From NCBI GenBank assembly GCA_905250885.1, contig CAJNOQ010000949.1:1-38475 (forward strand): a stretch of 38,475 nucleotides of DNA. The letters run 5' to 3'. Origin of the DNA: Didymodactylos carnosus. Lineage: Eukaryota; Rotifera; Eurotatoria; Philodinida; Philodinidae. Under the pieces are notes generated by a model. It searched no databases. It saw nothing but the letters and a program-made list of their open reading frames with translations, and was not told the DNA's origin. The position numbers and the translations under genes were made by a program. Every line of letters begins with the position of its first letter. Positions within the stretch are counted from its first letter, which is position 1. Positions 1 to 8,460 of the stretch are shown here, one piece after another.

Positions 1-122
1 GTGGCCAAAAATGTTTTTTTAATAATTTTATATTTTGCTGACCGTCTATTAATATAATAAGCTCTTCAGGAAAAAATTTTGAACCGATTCTGTCCTCCGT
101 ATAAAAAGTCGATTTTGCGCTA

Positions 123-610
123 ATGGAATTTGAAAAAGGTTTTGAATTAGCTTTTCTCGATGTCTTATTGAAAATGAATATAAATGAACGTTTATTATCC
201 ACTACGTGGTATCAAAAAACCTACCACTGTACAATCTGTATTAAATTTTAGATCAGACGATAATAATACGATCAAAAGCTATATTATTAGTAACATGGCA
301 AATGGAGTTCTTACTGCAAATAATAGGAATGATAAGATGGATGATAAGAAAGAGGGATGACAGATAAATTCAGACTTCAGTAGATAATATTTTAATAGAT
401 TCAACAAAAAGACTATCATCAAAATTAGTTCAACATAGTATATCAGTTGATCATTGCAATATCCCTTTTGACTTTGCTGTTATCTTCCATGAAGAAAGAA
501 ATAAGTACAGAAGAAAAAGGCTAGAAACAGTTTACCGATTGGCCAACGATAGGTATAGTATGAAACAACCCGTATATCAACAATGGCTACCAACAATTAA
601 AAATGGATAG
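123..610 (+). pseudogene. Degenerate Penelope-like element reverse transcriptase fragment
   Basis: The frame from 123 reads through AFLDVLLK, the FLDV(L/I) motif near the C-terminal end of Penelope-like reverse transcriptases. About 30 codons later, around 213-216, the similarity moves to another frame (KPTTVQSVLNF then KSYIISNMANG, the usual 'YRKPT...L.F.S....K...I' block), so a one-base frameshift is present. A stop at 357-359 interrupts it, and a further open stretch (about 448-610) ends with a TAG. The palm catalytic residues lie upstream of the window edge or are lost, and no GIY-YIG endonuclease follows. In life such proteins copy element RNA into DNA at the insertion site. This is a dead 5'-truncated copy. 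The family call rests on remembered motifs; the exact clade (Athena-like or other) cannot be told. Confidence 0.7.
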
Positions 611-1663
611 GGAAAATGTCAGGAAGAGTATTTGAAAAAACAGCCAGTTTTGCCTGATGCGTGCCAAAATGTATAATCTGAGACCAAGAAAAGCTGGAAA
701 AGTCATAAAAAAATGATTTGGAGATAGTTTCATTTTTTTAGTTTTTCCTTCTTATGAAATAGAAGCATAATGTTTGTGATTTTATTTTTACCCAAGTCAA
801 CTGTGCAGCCTGTCCAGCTAACGGTCACCTTCACTTAAGATGGTTCGAACATTTTTTTTTAACTTTAAGAATTTATGAAGCACATCGTCTAACGTAGTTT
901 TTAAAGCTGATATTGAATATCAACTTAAAATTTCTAAAAAATTAAATTTTGACCTCAAAAAATGGAATGCAAATTTTATTTTTAATTTCCTGACCTAGAT
1001 ATTTTCGCGAAAAAATTAAGAGATATGGCATTTTGTAGAGAATTCTCTACAAGATGGTGTATTTATTTTGGAGTTTAGGTGCTTTCCAAGAAAGTTGGTT
1101 TTTCGAAAGACTAAGTTTTAAAACGGTTTTTTCTCCAAGTCAAAACGATTTCAAAACGTTTTTCTACGGTGCATCGGAAAGATCAGATCAGATACTGTCT
1201 ACTGCTATCGGAAATATTTGTCTATAACGGCTTTTGTAATGGAGTTTAACCTTCTGAAAGAACCAAAAAAAACTGTAAGTCCATAATGAAACGTAAGTTC
1301 GTAACGTATTTGTTTTTGATGTAGCTGCCAGCCTAAACACTTTCGAGACAAATCTTTTTTTGCTTTATTTAGGCTTAATTCTCAGCTACATTTGCTACGA
1401 AAAGGTTTTTTTGAAAGAACCTCATTATTCGCTAAGCTTATTATCTGTTTTTGCTCTGCTCTACATTCACTTCTATTTTTTGTAAGTCCATAACGCTCAA
1501 TATTATTTGTATAAAAACCGTACCACTTGGCTGAAACCCACAATATGTTGGTTGCAAATAGAACTCACCGAGCTCTATCAGCTGACGCAAGAACGGTTCT
1601 CACAGCATCTTCCGTTACAGAAAAAATTGCTACGAACTAAAAAAAAGCGTAAGTCCGTAACGC
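611..1663. other. Non-coding, AT-rich; short repeated word and a palindrome
   Basis: I see no gene here. A word close to CGTAAGTCCRTAACG occurs three times, at about 1272-1300 (with a second half-copy), 1480-1494 and 1649-1663, each just after an A- or T-run. A perfect 20-bp palindrome sits at 1033-1052. The rest is A/T-rich sequence with homopolymer runs. Confidence 0.5.
1033..1052. repeat. Perfect 20-bp palindrome
   Basis: TTGTAGAGAATTCTCTACAA is its own reverse complement. A decayed relative (TTGTAGAGAAAACTCTAC) is at about 4511-4528, which suggests both belong to the same old repeat family. Confidence 0.7.
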
Positions 1664-1888
1664 TGTACACATTTTAAAGTAAACTCACAGTAAAATGAAT
1701 TTAAATTCATTAGTTTTTCAAAACATTTTAATTTGTTTCGACCTTCTCTGATGAGAAAAATAGTTCAAATATTGAGAAATACGTCACTTGTAGAATCTGC
1801 ACATACCGACATTTATCATATTCGTTTTTTTTCTAAGTTTTTAGCATATCTTTTTACTTTGTCGATCTTCTCAGTATACTGCCATTAA
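1664..1888. repeat. 225-bp dispersed repeat, copy 1
   Basis: This segment runs from TGTACAC to GCCATTAA and is nearly identical to 7472-7697 in the same orientation; the differences I see are one base in the first 30, an extra G before the T-run in copy 2 and one base near the end. It contains no open frame. Copy 1 ends exactly at the TTAA used by the piggyBac-like MITE that follows. The high identity implies recent duplication or mobilisation. It may be a solo terminal repeat or non-autonomous element, but I see no terminal inverted repeat. Confidence 0.85.
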
Positions 1889-2157
1889 CCCTTTCGGGAC
1901 CGGTGACGTTCTAAAACGTCATTGAAATTTCACGTGATCTGACGCGTCAGAATTCGAATTTTTTTCGTGTCTCTTTGAAGTATACATGGCGTCTGCTTTT
2001 TTTACACTTTCGTGCTTCATCAGTTTCACTCTAGATATGGCTAGAGGGTTAGATGAATCTGGAAAAAATAAATCATTTTTGAAAAGTTGAAAAATTTGTA
2101 ATTTTTGCTCAAAATAAGTTGGCTCTGAAAGGGATAAGTTGGTCCTGAAAGGTTTAA
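1885..2157. mobile_element. piggyBac-like MITE with TTAA target duplication
   Basis: The element proper is 1889-2153 (265 bp). Its left end CCCTTTCGGGACC and right end GGTCCTGAAAGGT are inverted repeats matching at 11 of 13 positions. They are flanked by TTAA on both sides (1885-1888 and 2154-2157). A CCC-starting inverted repeat with TTAA duplication is the hallmark of the piggyBac superfamily. Inside the left end is a small palindrome (GACGTT CTAA AACGTC), and near the right end the word CTGAAAGG is doubled. No transposase frame is present, so it is non-autonomous. Confidence 0.75.
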
Positions 2158-2956
2158 GTGCCTAATGGGTTTTGTAGAAGAAAGAAAGCTGCATCCAACC
2201 ATAGGATTAACCATCACGGAAAGTTAAAGCGCATCATATATTTCAAAAACACTATACAGTGACCCTCCCTTTTGTGGACAAGTATCGGGCCTTTCGAAAC
2301 TCTCCCATTTCTACTAGGACAATTTCAATAAAATGCTATACCAATTGTGGAAACCTGTGCAGAAAAATGTGCTCTTTCACGCTGGCTATGTCAAAAAAAT
2401 TTCGGAGCGGCTGCAGATTTGCCGTTCTATCCGGCGGTGTTCTCTTCTTTTTCGAAAAAATAATCCGGTCCCAAAAGGGTAAAACAGAACCACTGGACGG
2501 CTGCATTTGGGTTTAAACAGCCTATGAATGCGTTTAGATGCGTTCCACGAACCCATCTGCTCGATTATGTCTGACTTATCAACCTTCCTTACAAGAAAAG
2601 CATTTATCTCCCATTGTGTATTATTTGCTGGGTATATCTTTCTACGCAAATCATGTGCACGTGAAAGAAGGAAGAAAACATACTCATAGAATAATACTGC
2701 CCACAGACACGTTCTAAGAGAAAAAATAATGGGCGGATTTTTCTGCTTTTCTTTTCTGTTATCTACACCAATTGTCTTTTCACGGTTTGTGCTGGGGATC
2801 GGATCTGAAAACGTTTAAGAAATATCAGAACTAATTAGTTTATTACTCGTTCAGATTAAAGAATTTCTGATCAATGATACGTGAAGAGACATTATTCTGG
2901 TTTGAAATATCTTAAGAAAGATAGTTGATTGCTAGAAGAATTTGATTGCGTAATAG
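2158..2956. other. Non-coding stretch upstream of a broken gene
   Basis: Two open frames overlap here on opposite strands (about 2259-2516 and 2386-2649), but neither has recognisable content or continuation and both look like chance. No repeat structure stood out. Confidence 0.4.
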
Positions 2957-4140
2957 ATGTCACTAGTGATGAATTCGGTAGAAGAAAGTAAAGAAGGAGA
3001 AGATGAACGGTTTAATACAGAGGAAGAAATCACATTAGGGAGAATTAAAGGACAAACTTTAACATTAGCAGAGGAAATAAATGAATATTGTCATTCATTT
3101 CGGGATTCTGTAAGACTGGTCAAGTATTAGGTTACAAAGATAGACTTGCTAAACTTTATTATGATATTGCATTTGCAAACTACAAATATTATGCTCAAAG
3201 TTCAGTTCGAGGTAATTTATTTTCTGCGAAACTATTTTTAGTAAAAACGATTGAACAATTTCATTGTGAAGAAGAATTCCTTGAGAAAATCAATATTGTT
3301 AAAGAAGCAAAATACCTTCTAGATTCAGTTTGCGATCTTTATTATTCCCGACCGAATATCGAAGAAAAAAATCTCTCTTTTATTCCTGGAAATGCAATTG
3401 TACTACTTCGAATAGGAAATTCTAATGATTACACTGCCTACTTTATAGAAAATAGTGTGTGAATTGAAGAACGAACAAAGCTCAAATCGGTTTCAATTCG
3501 GAATCTTAATTTTCAGAACATCCGATTTTATAGGCAAGGTGGATTAGCTCAGAAAACTAGAGAAAATTTGAAAGAGATAGAAAGTATTACAAGAGAAGCA
3601 CAATTGAAGCGCAGTCGGGCATCAATTTCGATGAGATACTATGCATTGAAAAGGAAAAGAAAACAACTGGAACAAGATTTAGAAAAGAAAGTGTCCTTCG
3701 CTCAAAATATTAAAGACGAAGAACTAGAAGAAGAACCGCCAAATAAGAAGAATTCCAGTCGTCTCTATCAGTCTTTTGGTTACATGAAAAATGTGCTGAA
3801 AAGTAGTGGAAAAACAGTATTAAATCAGATTGGTTATGAGATTCTCGATGTAGATAACTTATCATCAATCGTATTTAAGCTTTTATCGGAAATCATCGAG
3901 TATAATTTAGAAATCGGTTCGTTAGATCAAGCGGATTATTTTCTTGAGATTCGAAGACATTTAGTTGAAGGAGATTTTCCAGAGAAATTAAATGAATACT
4001 AATTAAGAAAACAATTAATCGCCAAATTAAGGGAGATTATGGAGTTTGAAACCGTCCTTTTGTCTGAACAGGAGAATGACCTTCAATCTATCATAGTTTA
4101 CAAATGTCATTTCATTTTTCTTGCTCTAAAAACGTTTTAG
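2957..4140 (+). pseudogene. Unrecognised multi-segment gene, frame-broken
   Basis: Four protein-like segments follow each other in order. Segment A starts at ATG 2957 and is acidic (stop at 3130). Segment B (about 3088-3462, another frame) is helix-rich, with LAKLYYDIAFANYKYYAQ. Segment C (about 3519-4002) holds a basic, probable coiled-coil stretch (YYALKRKRKQLEQDLEKK) and a helical tail. Segment D (4003-4140) continues in frame after a TAA and still reads like protein (RKQLIAKLREIMEFE). B to C can be joined by a plausible GT-AG intron at about 3455-3518, close to the local intron length. A to B needs a one-base shift and C to D crosses a stop. The alternating-helix character recalls TPR-like proteins, but I do not recognise the family. 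A pseudogene is most likely; undetected small introns are the alternative. Confidence 0.5.
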
Positions 4141-5136
4141 AAAAAATTAAACAGTTATTCGAAATCTGCATTTGAAGGGCTTTCTCACCGTGATTTTAAA
4201 TTTTCTTAATCAACTGTGACTTCCAAGCAGCGAATTTTTGAAAAACACAGAAAATTTTATCTACGTAGAGAACAGATGGTGCTTTTGGAAAGTGTAAAAC
4301 TACTAGAATCATTTTGACTATATACGTTTTTGAGCCGATTATTATCTGGAAAATGACGTGTTTAAATGGGATAATTATAGGACAAAAGGTTAGAAGTTGT
4401 TATTCGGTTTTCTGTGTAGAAAAAACACGATTTTTCATAAAAACTAGTACTTTGGATAACTTAAAAGGATACTCGGTTTTTGCTCCGCAAAATAATCCCG
4501 GAGAGTCTATTTTGTAGAGAAAACTCTACTCTATAATCTCTTATGGAAATCAAAGTTTGACCGTCGAAAACAAAAAAAGGTGCACAAGCTTTTTTCTTTA
4601 CAGACTATATTTTAGCGCCCCCTTCAAAGATACACTTACTGCTCGAAGGTCAGAAATGACAGAAATTTTTTGAACATACAGTTCGAAAGCTCTTCAAATG
4701 TAGATTCTGAATAGCTATTTTTCATTTTTCTAAAACATGTTTTAGGAGAAGAAAAATAAAGAGATTTTTAAATGGAGAAGATAAAGAAGAGAAAATAAAG
4801 ACATTTTTCCGGGAACTTTTGCATCACCCGTTATTCTGCTCATCTTCCGTACTTATATTTTCACATATAAGTTTATTGTTATCAAGTTTTCTACGTGACT
4901 AAGTGCGAAATGTGGTAAGGATCGAATATCTGTTAGTTTGACAATGCGTCTCTTTTAAGAACTTTCTATACTCCTATACAGCAAAGTTTTTAGGGGTATT
5001 TAAGTGGCGCTGAAAACTATAAATAAATCAAACTCTTGTAGAAAAAACTTGCTCATTGTATCGGACGTGATCATCTATGAGCTGAAATCACTGTAGTAGC
5101 AATGATTTATTTAGATGAGATAAACGAATGATGGAA
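4141..5136. other. Non-coding spacer
   Basis: No gene is supported. The short open frame at about 4314-4517 has no protein-like character. At 4511-4528 there is a decayed relative of the 1033-1052 palindrome. Confidence 0.4.
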
Positions 5137-5178
5137 TCAATATCTGTGTGTCCAAAGGATTGGACACACAGATATTGA
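5137..5178. repeat. 18-bp perfect inverted repeat at the edge of the AKR relic
   Basis: Arms 5137-5154 and 5161-5178 are exact reverse complements around a 6-base loop. The right arm is coding sequence of the reductase relic (it encodes GHTDIE), so the left arm appears to be a snap-back copy made at the 5' boundary of the surviving homology. Confidence 0.85.
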
Positions 5179-5984
5179 AATATCTCGCGTAATTCTCGGT
5201 TTTGGCTGTTTTGGTGGTATGGTTCGACTCCTTCATTGTTTGATCAAGGAAAAATGAAGAATAGGAACATGGAATTCTTGATGCTACTGTTCGTCTTGGT
5301 GGAACAACGTTTGATACGACTGATGCCTATGGGGTTGGTAGAAGTGGAACATATATAGGGAACTTGCTGAAAAAATGTGATGAAAAAGTTAGAAGTAATA
5401 TAGTGTTAAGTTCAAAAACGTATAATCCAATGATTATTGGCGATAGTAAGGGATTATCAAAGGAAAGAATATCAGAAAAAATTGATAGCACACTAATGCG
5501 TCTTGGAATAAAACAGCTGGATATGTATCTTTCACATGAAATGGATGAAGAAATACCATTGGAAGAAACACTTAGTTGTTTTAATAAATTACAAAAAAAT
5601 GGAAAAATACGTGCATATGGTGCGTCAAATATCAATTGTGAACAGTTAGAAAAAAGCATATCTATTTGTGATAATCTTGATTTAAATAGATGTGAATGGA
5701 TACAAAATTCAATGTCATTATTAAATTATTCGGAATCAGAAAAAGTGTTACAAATATACTCTAAGTATGGCCATGGTTTTACTCCTTATAGTCCATTAGC
5801 CGGTGGATGGTTAACAGGAAAATATCAACAAGGTTTTAATTATCAACGTGGTTCGCGGATGACACTAAGACCTGAACCATATGGAAATTATATTAGATAT
5901 CAGGATAGTATATTTGATGGCTTAAATTCAATAAGAAAAATCAGTAACGAACTATTTGGTAATAAACTGATCGAGTCGACTTAG
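5156..5984 (+). pseudogene. Aldo-keto reductase pseudogene (frameshifted, C-terminally truncated)
   Basis: Aldo-keto reductases use NADPH to reduce aldehydes and ketones in the cytosol. Three frames are needed in the first 110 bp: 5156-5218 (RIGHTDIEISRVILGFGCFG), about 5221-5260 (GSTPSLFDQGK) and 5265-5984 (239 codons). The long frame keeps the catalytic tetrad: Asp and Tyr in FDTTDAYG, Lys in LSSKTYNP, His in YLSHEMDE. It then has GASNI, FTPYSPLAGGWLTGKY and SRMTLRPEPY. It stops at 5982-5984, before the last part of the barrel (family members are about 310 residues). There is no usable start codon and no introns. The sequence type is that of bacterial and fungal AKRs, which suggests horizontal acquisition followed by decay. 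An indel in the assembly could explain one frameshift, but not two plus the truncation. Confidence 0.85.
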
Positions 5985-6800
5985 CTAATCTATTTCCAGT
6001 ATTGTAAACCGATATGCTCGTTTATGCCCATTTAATTTGAACCTCATTTCTTTTTCCGTTTTCCACCTAGACTGAAAGGATAGGGTTTAATTAATATCCA
6101 ATTTTTCTCACTTTTCCCAACATCTTCACCATGTGATGCAGATGTACAACAGAACAAGTATGCGACGAAGGAGGGTGCAGAATACATCATTTTTCAATTC
6201 TCTTTTTATAAACTACTCATGCATAAGTATACTACTTATAGTGGTTCTTTCTTTCATCGGATTGTTTTTCAAGTCCAATATCCGCAGAAAATCGAATCAG
6301 TAATCTTCAAACAAAGATCATATTACAAAAAACGTGGTCTGAAATAAATCTAAACAATAATGAATAGCAGCGTTAGAATTAAGAGGAACAAAATTGATTT
6401 TTCGTTTTCTGAAAGAAGGGCTCCAGCTGCGTTCAGTCTGATATGAAACGAGGCATAGATGAACAAGCCAATCGTTGTCTGATGCGCTTGCTAGTGACTT
6501 TTGAAGATTTTCACCAAGCGGGAAAAAAAGAACAATGCTCTATTAATATAGAGCAGCATATCATCTATCCAAGTTCGCTTCTAATTTTTCATTTGAATTA
6601 TAGGACAAGTGCTAGTGTCTAATCCATAAAGAGGATCACTAACACCAGGATCCTATCGATGAGACCCTAGTGAATGTACTCATAAAGCGAGTACGACTTG
6701 TCAGCATGAGTACTCAGTTCACTCGGATGAGTAGTCGTTAAAATTCATGAGTACGTATAGTCACTGAGTAAATGTGTGACAAATACAACTGCCGGTATTC
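5985..6800. other. Non-coding; GAGTAC-rich patch at 6660-6775
   Basis: No coding signal. From about 6660 to 6775 the word GAGTAC/GTACTC and variants (GAGTAG, GAGTAA) recur on both strands, at least seven times within about 110 bp, unlike the surroundings. Confidence 0.4.
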
Positions 6801-6802
6801 AC

Positions 6803-6964
6803 TTGTAATAAGCAACTGTCTGTATCGAAGAGTAGCACGCAAATCTTCTCCCGTTCTTACTCTCCTCCGTTGCTCGTTTCTCCACCACTCACCTCAGATG
6901 GTATGTGTAAACACAAACTAATTGTAGAGTGCCTCTCTTCGAAGTAACAGATTGCTTATTACAA
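6803..6964. repeat. Inverted repeat pair flanking about 90 bp
   Basis: Left arm 6803-6838 and right arm 6929-6964 are imperfect reverse complements. Both contain TTGCTTATTACAA on the outward-reading strand, preceded by a TCTTCGA block. The arms therefore look like two divergently oriented copies of the same short unit; the right-hand one continues into the spliced-leader-like sequence. Confidence 0.7.
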
Positions 6965-6982
6965 CTTACACTAAGAGGTAAG
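6953..6982 (+). ncRNA. Spliced-leader-like sequence with splice donor
   Basis: Positions 6954-6969 read GCTTATTACAACTTAC, identical to an internal 16-base stretch of the 23-nt bdelloid rotifer spliced leader as I recall it. They are followed by ACTAAGAG (the published leader has CAAGAG) and then directly by GTAAGG, a good splice donor at 6978. That is the layout of an SL RNA gene: leader exon, then donor. In trans-splicing the leader is joined to the 5' ends of many mRNAs. Against a working gene: the 2-3 base difference near the 3' end of the leader, and no clear Sm-binding site (A-U3-6-G type) within the next 100 bases. A pseudogene or diverged SL gene copy is most likely. The leader sequence is from memory. 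Confidence 0.45.
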
Positions 6983-7471
6983 GATCGGAGTGGATCCAAA
7001 TACATGTTGCGATGACGAGAGATGAGCTGACCGGTGGCAACAATGGCCTATCAGAGCAACAATCGTATCAATTACCAATCAGATAAACATAATTGAACTT
7101 TCCTCATATACAAGAATGCTGTAGAAAGCCAATGCAATACTAGACGAGTGTCACTCATATAATGATGGACCGAAGAACGTAAGTAGCGAAATACGTCGTT
7201 TTCGTTACGTCGTTAGTCGTAGGAGAACAGAGAGAATTTATTTTGCTATCTGACGAATATAGTCGTAAGAGAGAACGGCAGAACAAAAGAAAAGGTGAAT
7301 TGTCAGCGGCGTAACGAACGTAATAAAGTGTATGTTCTGTCTGATTGCAAAGCGAAAGAACGATTACAACAGTGTTGTTAAGTTCAAATGAAGTGTTCCC
7401 TTATCCAATAAAACTTGAGTGCTCTTAATTTTTCAACATTCTGCTGTTGATTGTCAATCTCTTTTGGCTCT
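6983..7471. other. Non-coding; CGTAACG/CGTCGTTA-rich patch
   Basis: Nothing codes here. From about 7155 to 7325 the words CGTTA, CGTAACG, CGTCGTT and their complements recur on both strands, giving a patch with its own short-word bias. A similar TTACGT/ACGTTAA bias reappears near 32550-32650. Confidence 0.35.
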
Positions 7472-7697
7472 TGTACACATTTTAAAGTAAACCCACAGTA
7501 AAATGAATTTAAATTCATTAGTTTTTCAAAACATTTTAATTTGTTTCGACCTTCTCTGATGAGAAAAATAGTTCAAATATTGAGAAATACGTCACTTGTA
7601 GAATCTGCACATACCGACATTTATCATATTCGGTTTTTTTTCTAAGTTTTTAGCATATCTTTTTACTTTGTCGATCTTCTCACTATACTGCCATTAA
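7472..7697. repeat. 225-bp dispersed repeat, copy 2
   Basis: Same orientation as 1664-1888 and nearly identical, ending at the same GCCATTAA; here the TTAA is intact and not occupied by the MITE. The sequence beyond the TTAA differs between the copies, so the repeat truly ends there. Confidence 0.85.
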
Positions 7698-8460
7698 ATA
7701 CTGATCCTCTCTGTAGTATGTTACCTGATATTTCTCAACCTGTAATAACATTTTTGTTTTTTAACAAATATAATCGTAAAACGAAGCTACTCGATTTGAT
7801 GTATATCCATTTTTACATTATACTAAAATAAAATTGTTACATATGAAAAAAAACAAATTTCCTAACTGAAAGAAAAAGTGAAAGTTAGTATAGAACACTC
7901 AAACAGAAAAACAGTATCGACTGTTGGACGATATAACTAGCTAACTTAGTATACCACCCGATATAGGTAGCTAGCTAGCTAGCAATTAAAATCAAGCTAT
8001 TTATTATCAGGCGTTATAGCTACCTAACACGATACATTACTATAGATATACCTAGCTAGTCCAATATATCACTCGATAAGTCGACGGTCGGACTACTCAC
8101 CTTTTTGTTTTGCAGCGCTATACCTATATATGTAACACATATAATCACAAATTTATTTTTTTAGTGTATTTTAAAAGATACTAAATATATTTAAGCTTTT
8201 ATTCATGTCAGGTCAATATATTGAGCAATAATAGACCATTTAGTGGAAAATATTGCTTTCTGTAATATATTATAGAAAGCAATACAGACATCCGGATAAG
8301 CAACGAAGACAGCATCCTTCATGCTATCAATACATGAGTCAATATATCGGGCGATAATTGATCAATACATCGACTAAATAGCTACTCTGACCAGTGTTTC
8401 TCTTCAACCCAATATATCGGGTACGATATCTAGTCGCTAGCTATCTCGAGCCGGTAATTT
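7698..8460. repeat. Zone of ATATATCGGGCGATA / CTAGCTAG words
   Basis: From about 7915 the sequence is saturated with near-palindromic words: CGATATA, AATATATCGGG, GCGATA, and runs of CTAGCTAG (7968-7982). They occur on both strands at irregular spacing up to about 8460 (for example near 8045-8080, 8338-8360, 8408-8450). A hairpin sits at 8251-8284 (arms TATTGCTTTCT and AGAAAGCAATA). No gene. The structure resembles transposon subterminal motif arrays or cryptically simple DNA rather than a regular tandem repeat. Confidence 0.55.

Noticed and set aside
2259-2649. Overlapping open frames on both strands
   Set aside because: Neither has domain-like content, a splice continuation or conserved composition; expected by chance in the size range.
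3538-3610. tRNA-like start (GGTGGATTAGCTCAG)
   Set aside because: No anticodon stem, no T-arm motif and no acceptor pairing downstream; it lies within a protein-like segment.
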